Part shown: positions 18,496 through 27,654 of the stretch, piece after piece | Layout: each line of letters starts with the position of its first letter | How positions within the stretch are numbered: position 1 is the stretch's first letter | NCBI GenBank assembly: GCA_937127125.1 | Contig: CAKZLO010000011.1 | Span: 62,001 to 126,000, forward strand | Direction: 5' to 3' | DNA: 64,000 bases | Source of the DNA: an uncultured Ardenticatenia bacterium | Lineage (GTDB): Bacteria; Chloroflexota; Anaerolineae; 4572-78; NAK82 | Notes under the pieces: model-generated | Database searches by the model: none | Told to the model about the DNA's origin: nothing | The model's input: the letters and a program-made list of their open reading frames with translations, nothing else | Translations under genes and position numbers: made by a program

Positions 18496-18978
18496 TCAGA
18501 GCACCTCAACTTGGAGAGATAGGCTGCCAATCTGAAGCTGATCGCCATCCCGAACGACTTCAGGCAGATAAGGGATCAGGCGTTTGCCATTTAGAAATGT
18601 ACCGTTAATGCTGGCAAGGTCCTCTATCATAACTATCCCTCGGCGCGACAAAAGGCGAGCATGGCGTCTCGACACGCCTTTCTCCAGAGCGCCGAAAGGA
18701 GCGAGATCTATTTCAGGAAACACCTGGCTGGTTGGATCAGAGCGTCCCACTACCAGTTTCTTGTCGACGGTGACCTCAATACCTTGGTCAGGTGCCTCGC
18801 TAACATATAAGCGCACAGTCGGGGGGTGTTCTTCCTGCTCCGTCAAGTCAGTCTGCTCTGCCACCCCAAGCTGGACCCCATCGGCGGTCCACTCCTCAGG
18901 GGGTAGCAACGTACCACACTCGCTACACACCAATGTGTTTGCAACAAACCGACTGTGGCAATTTGGACACTCAACCAT
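18496..18978 (-). CDS. Zinc-ribbon FHA domain protein
   Basis: A 160-residue protein with an N-terminal zinc ribbon (CPNC at 4-7, CSEC at 18-21), a charged linker, then an FHA domain: GRSDPTSQVFPEIDL, GVSRRHARLL and ASINGTFLNG. FHA domains bind phosphothreonine peptides, so it is a probable reader of the kinase encoded at 21494. Its start overlaps the end of the VWA gene by 8 bases. Cytoplasmic; no membrane segment. Confidence 0.9.
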   Translation of the reverse strand: MVECPNCHSRFVANTLVCSECGTLLPPEEWTADGVQLGVAEQTDLTEQEEHPPTVRLYVSEAPDQGIEVTVDKKLVVGRSDPTSQVFPEIDLAPFGALEKGVSRRHARLLSRRGIVMIEDLASINGTFLNGKRLIPYLPEVVRDGDQLQIGSLSLQVEVL

Positions 18979-20308
18979 GGTCTTTGCCTCGTGGATCTAA
19001 CGAGAGCGCCCGGGTGCCATAGTGGATCTTCTTGCGACCCTCAGGCGACAGTGCACCCGTGCGCGCCAATTGGCCTGCTTCCAACATGGCTGCACGAGCC
19101 AATTCTACCTCGCCGATTGCGGCTAGTCGGCTGGCCATTGCTTCCAACCGCTGGGTGGCAGCCTCTACCCGCCCCGCCTCCAGATCAGCAATTGCTCTCT
19201 CGTGCATCTTAAACAATACAACTCGCGTAAGGGCACGGGGAATCGCTGCCGGGATCCTGGCGCTTGAAATGCGCGGCGCGTCGGGATCAGTTAATGAAAT
19301 CCCCTCAACATTTAGCATGATCTCTTCAAAAAACGCCCCGTGTGCATTCACACCTTCCGGCGCTGCGAGTTCCACACCCACGGAAGCGATCAACCGGACA
19401 CCGGGCGTTAGATTGCGCACGCGAAATTCCATCAAGACTTCGCGATCGGAGACCTTGCTGAGCAACCCTAGTGCGACTGTGTAACCTTGGTCGGAGGCAA
19501 CAGCTTTCAGCCGCTGAATCTCAGGCTTGACCTGAAATATCTCTTGCAGAGCAACTGAAGGCCCAGGTGTGATATGCAATGTCGTCTGATTTGCAACCAC
19601 CCCGGATAGATGCTCGATAACTTGCTCGAACATCTGCACTACTTTACGTGGTGAATCAATGTAAACCGATCGCCCTCCAGACAGAGCAGCCACCTGATCG
19701 AGCAAAGTCTCATTCCAATCCTCCCCGATTCCCATCAAGCTCATGCTGATCCGGTTTTGACCCGCCCACTTGGCCATCTCCAGACAACCTTGTTCGTCAC
19801 CATACGTATGGCCGTCGGTCAAGAGGATCAGGTGATTGAGCGAGCCCTTGTTCTTGGAGCGCATTACCTCCCGAATGCCAGTTCCTAGGCCTTGCAACAG
19901 CTCTGTGCCCCCGGATGGCCGGATGGTGCTTATCATTGCCTTGACCCTGGCGCGATCTATGTTCCGCTGCGGCGGCACCAACACCTCTGCACGATCGTGA
20001 AACACCACCACACTTAGAGTGTCCTCAGGATAGAGACGGTCAATGATGCGTTGAATCGCCTCTTGCGCCGCCAGAATCCGAGCGCCGCTCATCGAGGTGC
20101 TACGATCCAGCACGACGCAAAGATTCAAGGGCATACGCTCGTGTGAAAGCTCACGCCGCAGTACTATGCTCAACAGCGCATAATATGCTTGTTCTTCTGA
20201 TCGCGCCGGCAGATACTCGTGACCCCTTATCGCGCGGAGGCAAAGCACAGATCCTTGTCGCTCGATAGGATGAGTTCCGAAATCGTCTCCCCTCAGGGTG
20301 TATGACAT
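18971..20308 (-). CDS. von Willebrand factor A domain protein
   Basis: About 445 residues from ATG 20308 (the open frame continues to a TTG at 20338 without good spacing). The VWA domain has a MIDAS metal site: LDRSTSMSG (DxSxS), a later Thr in PSGGTELLQG and LLTDGHTYGD. The N-terminal part resembles the YfbK/VIT-like bacterial VWA proteins; the C-terminus is helical and rich in Ala, Arg and Glu, perhaps a protein-interaction region. No signal peptide. It is followed by FHA and preceded by PP2C and kinase genes on the same strand, a grouping seen in bacterial phospho-signalling modules. Confidence 0.88.
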   Translation of the reverse strand: MSYTLRGDDFGTHPIERQGSVLCLRAIRGHEYLPARSEEQAYYALLSIVLRRELSHERMPLNLCVVLDRSTSMSGARILAAQEAIQRIIDRLYPEDTLSVVVFHDRAEVLVPPQRNIDRARVKAMISTIRPSGGTELLQGLGTGIREVMRSKNKGSLNHLILLTDGHTYGDEQGCLEMAKWAGQNRISMSLMGIGEDWNETLLDQVAALSGGRSVYIDSPRKVVQMFEQVIEHLSGVVANQTTLHITPGPSVALQEIFQVKPEIQRLKAVASDQGYTVALGLLSKVSDREVLMEFRVRNLTPGVRLIASVGVELAAPEGVNAHGAFFEEIMLNVEGISLTDPDAPRISSARIPAAIPRALTRVVLFKMHERAIADLEAGRVEAATQRLEAMASRLAAIGEVELARAAMLEAGQLARTGALSPEGRKKIHYGTRALSLDPRGKDHG

Positions 20309-20395
20309 ACTAACACCTATTCCGTTTCTCTCTGGCAACTCCCCCGTCTGCTTGGGAGCTAACTGTTTCCCCTAGCAACCGTCTCACCCGGGCTG

Positions 20396-20411
20396 CACCT
20401 GCAAGCAGGTG
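20396..20411. repeat. Inverted repeat CACCTGC-AA-GCAGGTG
   Basis: Seven-base arms separated by AA, in the 190-base gap between the PP2C stop and the VWA start. It could be an operator or a small hairpin in the polycistronic message. Confidence 0.35.
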
Positions 20412-20498
20412 AGGGAGATCAACCTCGCCCGATAATCGTACAGCCCAGCTTGCGCTGCCATTTCAGTGTCCCAGCCCCAAACAGAAAACCTCCTTGGA

Positions 20499-21389
20499 TC
20501 ATGCCTCGTTGCGCACAGCAAGGATCAACGTGACATTGTCGTCGCCACCACGCTCGTTAGCCAGAGCAATAAATTTGTCCACAGCAGCTTGCGCATTGGG
20601 TTCGTTCATCAGCACCTCTGCGATCTCTGCATCCGAAACCTTTGCCCATAAGCCATCGCTGCACAACAACAAACAGCTGCCATCGGGAAACGACTCGGTG
20701 TGTGTATCCACCTCTATCGTAGCCCTTTGACCCACCGCGCGGTACAAGATGTTGCGATGAGCTGAGGTTTCCTCAGGGATAGTCTGCCCAGTCTCGATCA
20801 ACCTGGCTGCAAGCGAGTGGTCATGGGTGATACGCCGCAAGCTACCCTTACCAAGCAAATAGGCCCGACTGTCGCCCACGTGGGCTATGTATACCCTCTG
20901 GCCGAGGATTAATGCCATTGTCAGCGTGGTGCCCGCCTGAGGAACATTGTGACGCACAACCGCATTAGCGGTTTCTACCGAGCGCACCAGCGTCTCGTGG
21001 AGAGCATAATGTTGAGTACCCGCTACTTCAGAGGAAAGGAAAGGCAACACGACATCCTGCATCACACGAACAGCTGCAGCACGCACCGCCAGCGCGCTTG
21101 CCATATCTCCACTTGTGTGTCCGCCCATCCCATCAGCCAAGAGCAATAGAGCAACATCTGTCTGATTGCCACTTGCTTCGTTGCTCAGACTAAGCGCCAT
21201 CCACGCATCTTCGTTATGTTCTCGCACACGTCCAATGTGGGAACCGCCGAAAATGGTCAATCCACGGGGTGCATTTCGCACAAGAGAAGGCTTCAATGTA
21301 TCCGACATTCCATGGGGGATTTTTCGATGAACTTGGATAGCATCATGTTCAACGTGAGGAGTGATAGCATCCGGAGAAGAGCCCATCAT
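20499..21389 (-). CDS. PP2C-family protein phosphatase (Stp/PphA-like)
   Basis: A 296-residue Mn/Mg-dependent Ser/Thr phosphatase. Motifs in order: RVREHNEDAW (metal Asp), LLADGMGGH, AGTTLTMALI, AHVGDSRAYLL, ITHDHS and CSDGLWAKV...GGDDNVTLIL. All metal-binding aspartates appear present. About 40 residues precede the domain. It probably reverses phosphorylation by the kinase encoded just upstream (21494-23449, 104-base gap, same strand). Start uncertain: there are two neighbouring ATGs and a third at codon 28. Confidence 0.92.
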   Translation of the reverse strand: MMGSSPDAITPHVEHDAIQVHRKIPHGMSDTLKPSLVRNAPRGLTIFGGSHIGRVREHNEDAWMALSLSNEASGNQTDVALLLLADGMGGHTSGDMASALAVRAAAVRVMQDVVLPFLSSEVAGTQHYALHETLVRSVETANAVVRHNVPQAGTTLTMALILGQRVYIAHVGDSRAYLLGKGSLRRITHDHSLAARLIETGQTIPEETSAHRNILYRAVGQRATIEVDTHTESFPDGSCLLLCSDGLWAKVSDAEIAEVLMNEPNAQAAVDKFIALANERGGDDNVTLILAVRNEA

Positions 21390-21493
21390 ATTAGAAGACC
21401 TCTAAACCGTGCCTCGGACAGGTACTCGTAAGACCACGCTGAAGAACAAGGGATGAGATAGTAATGATACTGGCCCTCGCACTGAACAGCAGC

Positions 21494-23449
21494 TCAAGCA
21501 GGAAGCGCGTAAACGTGATGATCGTTGGATCCCATGTAGACAGTCGCATCGCACACACATGGTGACGAGGGAACAGGTCCTCCCGTGCTGAAGCGCCATC
21601 GTTCTTTGCCTGTCTTTCGATCTATGCTGATAATGTCCCCACCCAGAGTGCTAACATATACACCCTGTTCTGTCACAGCTGGTGTAGAGACAACCTGGCT
21701 CCCAGTGTTGAACTTCCATATCAGACGACCATTGCCAAGCTCCAACGCATAGAGGTAGCCATCCGCTGAACCAATGTACACCACCCCATCCAAAGCTCGG
21801 GGTGAACCAACCACTACATGGCCGGCACGGAAGCGCCACACAGACCAGCCAGAGCGTTCATCCAACGCGTAGACGTTCCAATCCATCGATCCGAAGATGA
21901 CCAGGCCATCGCACAAGAGCGGACTAGAAATGACATTGCGATTTGTGCGAAATTTCCAGCGTTGACGACCTGTCTGCAGGTCGATAGCGTACAAGTGATA
22001 ATCTTCACTACCGACGTATACCATCTCATCCCCTATCGCCGGCGAAGAACGGATCGCTTCAAGCGCCTCAAACTGCCATACCACCTGACCATTGTTGGCG
22101 TTTACTGCATAAAGACGTCGGTCGTCAGAGCCAAAAAAGGCATGTTCCAGCTCCACCCGAGCTGAGGAACGGATGCGCCCCCCTGTAGGACAAGTCCACA
22201 GAATACGCCCGGTACGTACTGAAACGGCATAGAAGAAACGATCTTCGGAACCAAACAGGACACGATCTTTCCAGATGCATGGAGTGGCTGCGATGCCACC
22301 TTCAGTGGCATATTTCCAGAGAAACTTCCCTGTCTTCGCATCTAAAGCATACAAGTTGTGATCGTAGCATCCCACATATAGGACTCCGTCCACGACCACC
22401 GGGGAAGAACGCACCTCATCCTCACAGCGGAATCGCCATATGGGCATAATGCCCTGTTCCATCGCAACAGGTGCCTCGCGGCCAGCCTGCACTTGGCTGG
22501 AGCTCGCCACCGTTTCTGAATGATCACTCACGGATGCGGGAGCACGGACGGGAACCGAGCTTGGCGCTAGAGTCTCAGAAACGACACAACAGCGTAGCAA
22601 GGCTTCCTTCATTTCCTCAGCACTGGCATAGCGCGCTGTCGGGTCATATTCCAGTGCTTTCATAATTGCAGCTTCCAGATCCTTGGATACCGAAGGATTC
22701 ACGCGGCTGGGCAGCTCTTCAGCAAAGCTGAACGGCGGGTGCAAGCGTGGATCACGACACGTGAGCAAGTGATGCATAGTGGCACCCAATGCATATATGT
22801 CTCCCTGCGGGCTGGCGACGCCCCGGTACTGTTCGGGCGGAGAATATCCTTCTGTACCGATCATAGTGCCCTTGCTGCCCACATTGATGGTTCGCGCGAT
22901 GCCAAAATCAACCAGCGCAACACGGTTCGAAGGACGTACCATAATGTTGGAAGGCTTCAGGTCGCGAAACACAATGGGGGGATCATGGTGATGAAGATAG
23001 GTCAGCACATCGCATATCTGAACCGCCCAATCCACGACGCGCTCGGCTGGTAGTGGGGTGCGGACCGCTCGTAGTACCGCCTCAAGATCCATCCCCTCCA
23101 CAAACTCCAATACAAGATAATAGCGATCTTCTTGTGTGAAGTAATCATGGATCTTGGGGATGGAGGGATGGCTTAGCGTGGCAAGGATATTTGCTTCTCG
23201 TTCGAAAATCTGAGCGGCGAGGCGACGTTTGGAAAGATCATTCGTGTTGATGATCATTTCCTTCAAAGCACACAAACGCTGAGCAGCTTGGAAGTGCTTG
23301 TCACGCACTTGGTAGACTGCCCCCATACCCCCCAAGCCAATCACCTTTATGATCTGGTAACGTCCTTGCAGAACGGTACCCAGTGGCAAGGTGTTGTTTG
23401 CCAACTTGCCTCGCTCGTTTTGCTCGGATTGCAGCTTGAGGGTCTCCAT
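21494..23449 (-). CDS. Ser/Thr protein kinase with C-terminal PQQ-like beta-propeller
   Basis: A 651-residue kinase. The Hanks domain is at about 30-290: Gly loop GLGGMG (38-43), Lys63 in ALKEM, FRD-LKPSN with catalytic Asp163 (Phe replaces the usual His), DFG at 181-183 and GTEGYSPPEQY. A Ser/Ala/Pro linker (about 290-345) leads into eight tandem PQQ/WD-like blades of about 40 residues, each with a GS-D--LYAL core and a G---W-F turn. No membrane helix separates the parts, so the propeller is cytosolic, probably a target- or ligand-binding module. It has its own promoter (23493-23521) and heads the kinase-PP2C-VWA-FHA cluster. Confidence 0.92.
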   Translation of the reverse strand: METLKLQSEQNERGKLANNTLPLGTVLQGRYQIIKVIGLGGMGAVYQVRDKHFQAAQRLCALKEMIINTNDLSKRRLAAQIFEREANILATLSHPSIPKIHDYFTQEDRYYLVLEFVEGMDLEAVLRAVRTPLPAERVVDWAVQICDVLTYLHHHDPPIVFRDLKPSNIMVRPSNRVALVDFGIARTINVGSKGTMIGTEGYSPPEQYRGVASPQGDIYALGATMHHLLTCRDPRLHPPFSFAEELPSRVNPSVSKDLEAAIMKALEYDPTARYASAEEMKEALLRCCVVSETLAPSSVPVRAPASVSDHSETVASSSQVQAGREAPVAMEQGIMPIWRFRCEDEVRSSPVVVDGVLYVGCYDHNLYALDAKTGKFLWKYATEGGIAATPCIWKDRVLFGSEDRFFYAVSVRTGRILWTCPTGGRIRSSARVELEHAFFGSDDRRLYAVNANNGQVVWQFEALEAIRSSPAIGDEMVYVGSEDYHLYAIDLQTGRQRWKFRTNRNVISSPLLCDGLVIFGSMDWNVYALDERSGWSVWRFRAGHVVVGSPRALDGVVYIGSADGYLYALELGNGRLIWKFNTGSQVVSTPAVTEQGVYVSTLGGDIISIDRKTGKERWRFSTGGPVPSSPCVCDATVYMGSNDHHVYALPA

Positions 23450-23492
23450 AAAAACTTACCTATCCACGCTGTGGGCCAGTCATTACATAAAC

Positions 23493-23521
23493 ATTATACT
23501 ATCACCCTTTGAGTGCGTCAA
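23493..23521 (-). promoter_or_regulatory. Sigma70-like promoter of the kinase gene
   Basis: On the minus strand, TTGACG (23521-23516), a 17-base spacer and consensus TATAAT (23498-23493). Predicted leader about 37 bases to the ATG at 23449. Confidence 0.75.
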
Positions 23522-23830
23522 TGCATATCGCAAGAGTTTTCAGGGATTGCCAAAGGGGCTGTTCCGTAGTGAAAGCATTCTTACAGGGATACAGTATCAA
23601 ACGCTGTGTCTTAGTGCACTCCCCCAATCTGGCGTGCACACACTGCAGGGCATACAATAGACTTGGGCACACCGCTCGGATATGTTTACTTAGGAAATGT
23701 CGGGACATAGCAAACTCTCAGAAATAGAGAGTGTTGAAAAAGGTCCTATGTCACACAAATTTTTGTATGAAGATAAGCTCATAAAGCGGATAACCTGGAA
23801 GTTTCTCAATGCTCTCACAGAAATATGGAA
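23522..23830. other. Intergenic stretch upstream of recA, no gene seen
   Basis: Divergent region between the kinase promoter and the recA control region. Short open frames here lack ribosome binding sites and family features. AT-rich towards the right, with a small ACAAA-TT-TTTGT inverted repeat near 23755. No RNA gene recognised. Confidence 0.45.
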
Positions 23831-23859
23831 TTGACTTTTCAGAACAAATGTGCTAACCT
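23831..23859 (+). promoter_or_regulatory. Candidate recA promoter
   Basis: TTGACT at 23831-23836 and TAACCT at 23854-23859 with a 17-base spacer. The -10 is weak (4/6), as expected for an activated or repressed promoter. It overlaps the dyad at 23835-23865. Confidence 0.45.
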
Positions 23860-23865
23860 GAAAAG
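23835..23865. promoter_or_regulatory. Dyad operator over the recA promoter, with SOS-box-like core
   Basis: CTTTTCAG (23835-23842) and CTGAAAAG (23858-23865) are perfect 8-base inverted arms, 15 bases apart. Overlapping the left arm, GAAC-AAAT-GTGC (23842-23853) differs by one base from the GAAC-N4-GTTC LexA box of Gram-positive bacteria. Binding by LexA is inference. Confidence 0.45.
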
Positions 23866-23910
23866 TGATCACAATGAAAAACTGGTATTTCCCAGAAGGA
23901 GTATGCCCCT

Positions 23911-24999
23911 ATGGACAAGAATTTAGAAGGACGCCGGAAGGCGCTGGAAATTGTGTTAGGTAATCTGCACAAGCGCTTTGGTGACGGGGCGATTATGAAG
24001 CTGGGCGAAAGGCCTCACACAGTAGTAGAAGTAATCCCCACTGGATCGCTTTCGTTGGACATCGCGTTGGGAGTAGGGGGTATACCACGAGGGCGTATTA
24101 CAGAGATATACGGACCAGAAGCCTCGGGCAAGACCACCCTTTGCCAGCATATCATTGCTGAGGCACAGAAGCGCGGCGGCAACGCAGTATTTATCGACGT
24201 GGAACATGCCTTCGATCCGGCTTACGCAGCGCGCTGCGGGGTGGATGTGAACAACCTGTACATTGCGCAACCGGATACAGGGGAGCAAGCGCTGGAGATC
24301 GCTGAGGCATTAGTGCGCAGTAATGCCATTGATGTCGTGGTGGTGGACTCAGTTGCCGCACTAGTACCACGGGCGGAAATAGAAGGCGAGATGGGCGATG
24401 CCCATGTGGGCTTACAGGCGCGTCTGATGAGCCAGGCGCTGCGCAAGTTGGCAGGCGCGGTGAAACAAAGCAACACTGCTTTCATCTTCACCAATCAGCT
24501 GCGCCAAAAGATTGGGGTGATGTTCGGCAACCCAGAGACCACAACAGGGGGCATGGCGTTGCGTTTCTATGCCTCTGTGCGATTAGATATGCGGCGCGTA
24601 GAAGCAATCAAGGATGGCAACGAGATCATCGGCAATCGCACACGCGTGACGGTGACTAAGAACAAAGTAGCACCCCCATTCCGCAAGGCCGAGTTTGATA
24701 TTATGTATAATGAGGGCATTTCGAAGGCTGGTGACGTGCTGGACATTGCAGTGGCACAGAACATCGTAGAAAAGCGGGGCGCGTTTTACCTTTATGGTGA
24801 AACACGCTTAGGGCAAGGACGTGAAAATGCCAAGCAATTCCTGCGCGAAAACCCACAATTGATGACAGAACTTGAGGAGCAAATTCGGCGAGCACTGGAC
24901 ATCGGCAGTGTGGCAAGCATGGGCTTTATGATCGGAGGCGCGACCTCTCTCGACGAGGACAATGAGCACCCCGAAGAAACGGCTGAAGCAGATCTGTGA
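23911..24999 (+). CDS. recA: Recombinase A
   Basis: A 362-residue RecA, the ATP-dependent strand-exchange protein for homologous recombination and SOS induction. Walker A is GPEASGKTT (68-76; the usual second Ser is Ala), Walker B is [12 protein letters not shown], and loop L2 is [17 protein letters not shown]. The C-terminus is short and acidic, as is common. AGAAGGAG at 23894 supports the start (9-base spacing). It lies behind a dyad operator, and the acetyltransferase gene begins 3 bases after its stop, so the two form an operon. Confidence 0.98.
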   Translation: MDKNLEGRRKALEIVLGNLHKRFGDGAIMKLGERPHTVVEVIPTGSLSLDIALGVGGIPRGRITEIYGPEASGKTTLCQHIIAEAQKRGGNAVFIDVEHAFDPAYAARCGVDVNNLYIAQPDTGEQALEIAEALVRSNAIDVVVVDSVAALVPRAEIEGEMGDAHVGLQARLMSQALRKLAGAVKQSNTAFIFTNQLRQKIGVMFGNPETTTGGMALRFYASVRLDMRRVEAIKDGNEIIGNRTRVTVTKNKVAPPFRKAEFDIMYNEGISKAGDVLDIAVAQNIVEKRGAFYLYGETRLGQGRENAKQFLRENPQLMTELEEQIRRALDIGSVASMGFMIGGATSLDEDNEHPEETAEADL

Positions 25000-25002
25000 G
25001 CT

Positions 25003-26016
25003 ATGCAAGCCGAGCTACTTGCCGATGCCTCCGCCTTTGATCGATTGGCTGCAGAATGGGATGATCTGCTGGAGCGCGCCGTCGTACCTTCCATCTTTCT
25101 CTCTCACCGTTGGCAGAGCATTTGGTGGCAATACCTGGGCAATGGCCGCCCATTGGTGATCACTGTCCGCGACGAAGAGAATCGCCTAATGGGGATCGCC
25201 CCGTTTTTCTGTTCTCACGGAGAGGCTGATTGCATTTCTTTCATAGGCTGCGTGGACGTCTCCGACTACCTCGATGTCATCGTGGATCGTTCATGTTCTG
25301 GGGCAGTATATCAGGCCTTGTGGGAGTTTCTGTCCAGCCCACGCATGCCAGCATGGGAAGTGCTCAATCTTTGTAACATCCCATCGATCTCACCCACGCT
25401 GAAGCAGCTGGCAGCCCTGGCGCAAGCAGCCGGTTTCGCCAGCAGTGTGACACAGGAGAATGTATGTCCAGTCATTACTCTGCCTGATTCATGGGAGACC
25501 TATCTAGCACACCTTGACAAGAAGCAGCGGCACGAAATACGCCGCAAATTGCGTCGCGCCGAGGAGTCAGCCAGAGTGCGTTGGTATGTGCTGGAAAGCC
25601 CTGCGGATGTGGCTGCGAACTTAGAATCCTTTATCGATCTCCACCAGAAAAGCACCACCGAGAAACGGGATTTCTGGGATGAAAGAATGATCGAGTTCTT
25701 CCGTGCCATATCTATGAGCTTCGCTGAGGCTGGTTGGCTGAAACTGTATTTCATCGAATTCAACGAGGATCGTGCCGCTGCATTTATGTGCTTCGATTAT
25801 CACAACGAGATACTGGTCTACAACTCTGGCTACGATCCGGCACGTTTCGCCTGGCTGAGTCCAGGGATCGTCCTGAATGCGCGCATCATTGAACATGCCA
25901 TTCAGCTAAGACGCTCCAGATTGGATTTCCTGCGCGGCGACGAAGAGTACAAATTTCGTTTTGGCGCAGTACCGGAACCAATATACCGCCTGCGCATTGA
26001 GCGCCTGGACATATAG
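25003..26016 (+). CDS. CelD/BcsL-type GNAT acetyltransferase
   Basis: A 337-residue protein of the Acetyltransf_6 (CelD/FemAB-like GNAT) family. Features: WDDLLERAVVPSIFLSHRW near the N-terminus, the helix KKQRHEIRRKLRRAEE (about 167-182), and the C-terminal FDYHNEILVYNSGYDP and FLRGDEEYKFRFGA, which are hallmark family segments. Relatives act in polysaccharide or peptidoglycan-type acyl transfer; the acceptor is unknown. The gene starts 3 bases after recA, an unexpected partnership. An imperfect 8-bp dyad after the stop may end the transcript. Confidence 0.85.
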   Translation: MQAELLADASAFDRLAAEWDDLLERAVVPSIFLSHRWQSIWWQYLGNGRPLVITVRDEENRLMGIAPFFCSHGEADCISFIGCVDVSDYLDVIVDRSCSGAVYQALWEFLSSPRMPAWEVLNLCNIPSISPTLKQLAALAQAAGFASSVTQENVCPVITLPDSWETYLAHLDKKQRHEIRRKLRRAEESARVRWYVLESPADVAANLESFIDLHQKSTTEKRDFWDERMIEFFRAISMSFAEAGWLKLYFIEFNEDRAAAFMCFDYHNEILVYNSGYDPARFAWLSPGIVLNARIIEHAIQLRRSRLDFLRGDEEYKFRFGAVPEPIYRLRIERLDI

Positions 26017-26017
26017 C

Positions 26018-26069
26018 CGGTGACCATACCAAGACCGGGCTCAGATTCACCAGATCAAGGGGGTCACCG
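26018..26069 (+). terminator. Possible hairpin downstream of the recA operon
   Basis: CGGTGACC (26018-26025) and GGTCACCG (26062-26069) can pair across a 36-base loop, and TTT follows. The long loop makes this a weak terminator candidate. Confidence 0.3.
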
Positions 26070-26251
26070 TTTCAAAGAGAGCATCCTTTGAGCGGAGATA
26101 ACTTAGCCAAAGAGGAAGAGAACAGCCCACTAGGATACGGTAATTACAGCACAGGCACCCCTCGCGACAAGATTGCTAAACGATCCGCGTAAGCAGAGAG
26201 GGGACAACGTGATGCACAAACACAGATTCTGGCCTGCACAACAGATGACAG

Positions 26252-26929
26252 CTACTCACGCCGTGCAGGCAGCTTAGGCAAAAGCCAGGCCAGAAAGGCG
26301 TCGATGGAACGCGTCTGTACAAACACTGGCCCAGGACCTGTCAGATCCACTACCAGCCCTTCCTTGCTCAGGAAGGTCGATTTGACGCTTCCCACAGGCC
26401 GCACCCTGAAGCGAATACTCTCAGGAAACGCCACAAGATGTCCACTGTCAACCGTATAGCGTTCTCCAGACGACAGGTCCTTGCGGTGGATCGCCCCATA
26501 GGCCGAGACAATCACTTTGCCGCTTCCCGACACGCGCAACATAATCAGTCCTTCCGAGCCGAAGAAAGCTCGCGCCCCACCCCATGTCGTGTCGACGCGC
26601 AAGCCTGTCTCTGCAGCGACAAAGGAACCGGACTGGATCAACATGGATTGATTATCCAGCTCGAGTACTGCTAAATCACCCGGCAACGCCGGGGCCAAGG
26701 TGATTTCTCCACCTTCCGCTGGGGCCCGAAAGACGTTCTGAAAAAAGCTCTCACCCCCTGCGATCGAGCGCGCTAGCGACTTGAGTAAACCGCCGGTGGC
26801 CTGAGTTTGAATAGTCACCCCATCAGACATGCTCACCATGGAACCGGTTTCGACGCGAATTTCTTCGTTTGGAGCAAGCCGCACCAGCGCCAAAGAATAT
26901 GAAGGCCGATAAAGTATCTCAGCTTCCAT
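26252..26929 (-). CDS. AIM24/TIGR00266-family protein
   Basis: About 225 residues of all-beta protein related to mitochondrial AIM24 and bacterial TIGR00266. Typical features are GSMVSMSDGVTIQTQATGGLL, GGESFFQNVF, and LVAFPESIRFRV. Molecular function is not established in the family. ATG 26929 is chosen because AAGGAAAG is correctly spaced; it overlaps the end of the PadR gene by about 11 bases, so the two are coupled. Pairing with a PadR regulator suggests that this protein is the regulated product, perhaps in membrane stress. Confidence 0.85.
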   Translation of the reverse strand: MEAEILYRPSYSLALVRLAPNEEIRVETGSMVSMSDGVTIQTQATGGLLKSLARSIAGGESFFQNVFRAPAEGGEITLAPALPGDLAVLELDNQSMLIQSGSFVAAETGLRVDTTWGGARAFFGSEGLIMLRVSGSGKVIVSAYGAIHRKDLSSGERYTVDSGHLVAFPESIRFRVRPVGSVKSTFLSKEGLVVDLTGPGPVFVQTRSIDAFLAWLLPKLPARRE

Positions 26930-27530
26930 TGAGGCTTTCCTTGTCATTTACCACTTGTTTAGCACCAGAAGATGCTACATCTCGTTCGCGGTCATCAGGA
27001 TGATAGATACAACTCTCCAGCCATTTTAGCTGGGCTTCGATCTGGCTGATTCTAAACTGCCATACCAGGCGCTCAAACGGGCAGGTATCACGACAAGCCT
27101 CCGAGCGCTTCGTGTAGTTCGCCAACCATTCCAGGCAACGTACACGCTGAGCACGCACTAACTGAAAGACGGCTTCTGGCCCTTCGCGGCGCGCAAAGTA
27201 CAACTTAAGCAAGAATTCGAGGCGAATGTCCCGAGGGCGCTCTACTGGCTCAGCCACCCATGAGGCAAAAGCATCGCGACCCCGCTTTGTCAAGTGGAAG
27301 ACACGGCGTGTTGGACGATTTTCCTGCATTTCCAGCGAAGCCGCGATGTAGTCCCGTTCCTCGAGCTTGGCTAACAAGGCATACAATTGGCTGCGTCTGA
27401 CACGCCATACAGTTCCCAATCCGTCAGGCCTGAGCATTTCACGGTAGATGTCATAGCCATGCATCGGCCGCTCATTGAGGAAACCGAGGAGTGCATGCTC
27501 GATGGTGAGTAAAGGAGGTGTTGAAGCCAT
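26919..27530 (-). CDS. PadR-family transcriptional regulator
   Basis: About 203 residues from ATG 27530 (an upstream TTG extends to 27563). The N-terminal winged helix LLTIEHALLGFLNERPMHGYDIY, then RRSQLYALLAKLEERDYI and RVFHLTKRGRDAF, is diagnostic of PadR. A C-terminal helical dimerisation domain follows, with a Cys pair (EACRDTCPFE) that might be redox- or metal-sensitive. It is cotranscribed with the AIM24-like gene, overlapping its start. Confidence 0.88.
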   Translation of the reverse strand: MASTPPLLTIEHALLGFLNERPMHGYDIYREMLRPDGLGTVWRVRRSQLYALLAKLEERDYIAASLEMQENRPTRRVFHLTKRGRDAFASWVAEPVERPRDIRLEFLLKLYFARREGPEAVFQLVRAQRVRCLEWLANYTKRSEACRDTCPFERLVWQFRISQIEAQLKWLESCIYHPDDRERDVASSGAKQVVNDKESLNGS

Positions 27531-27654
27531 ACTATGCACCGTCCCATCACCTGGACCTTCCAAGGTGCAGGTTGATTGTAATCCGGCCAGTATGGCGTGT
27601 CAAACGTTCCTAGCAGTCGGCTCGCGTTTTTTCACTTGGGAACGCAGGCGGTCA

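Noticed and set aside
20499-23449. Type VI secretion phospho-control (PpkA/PppA/FHA)
   Set aside because: Kinase, phosphatase and FHA are present but no Tss structural genes are in the window.
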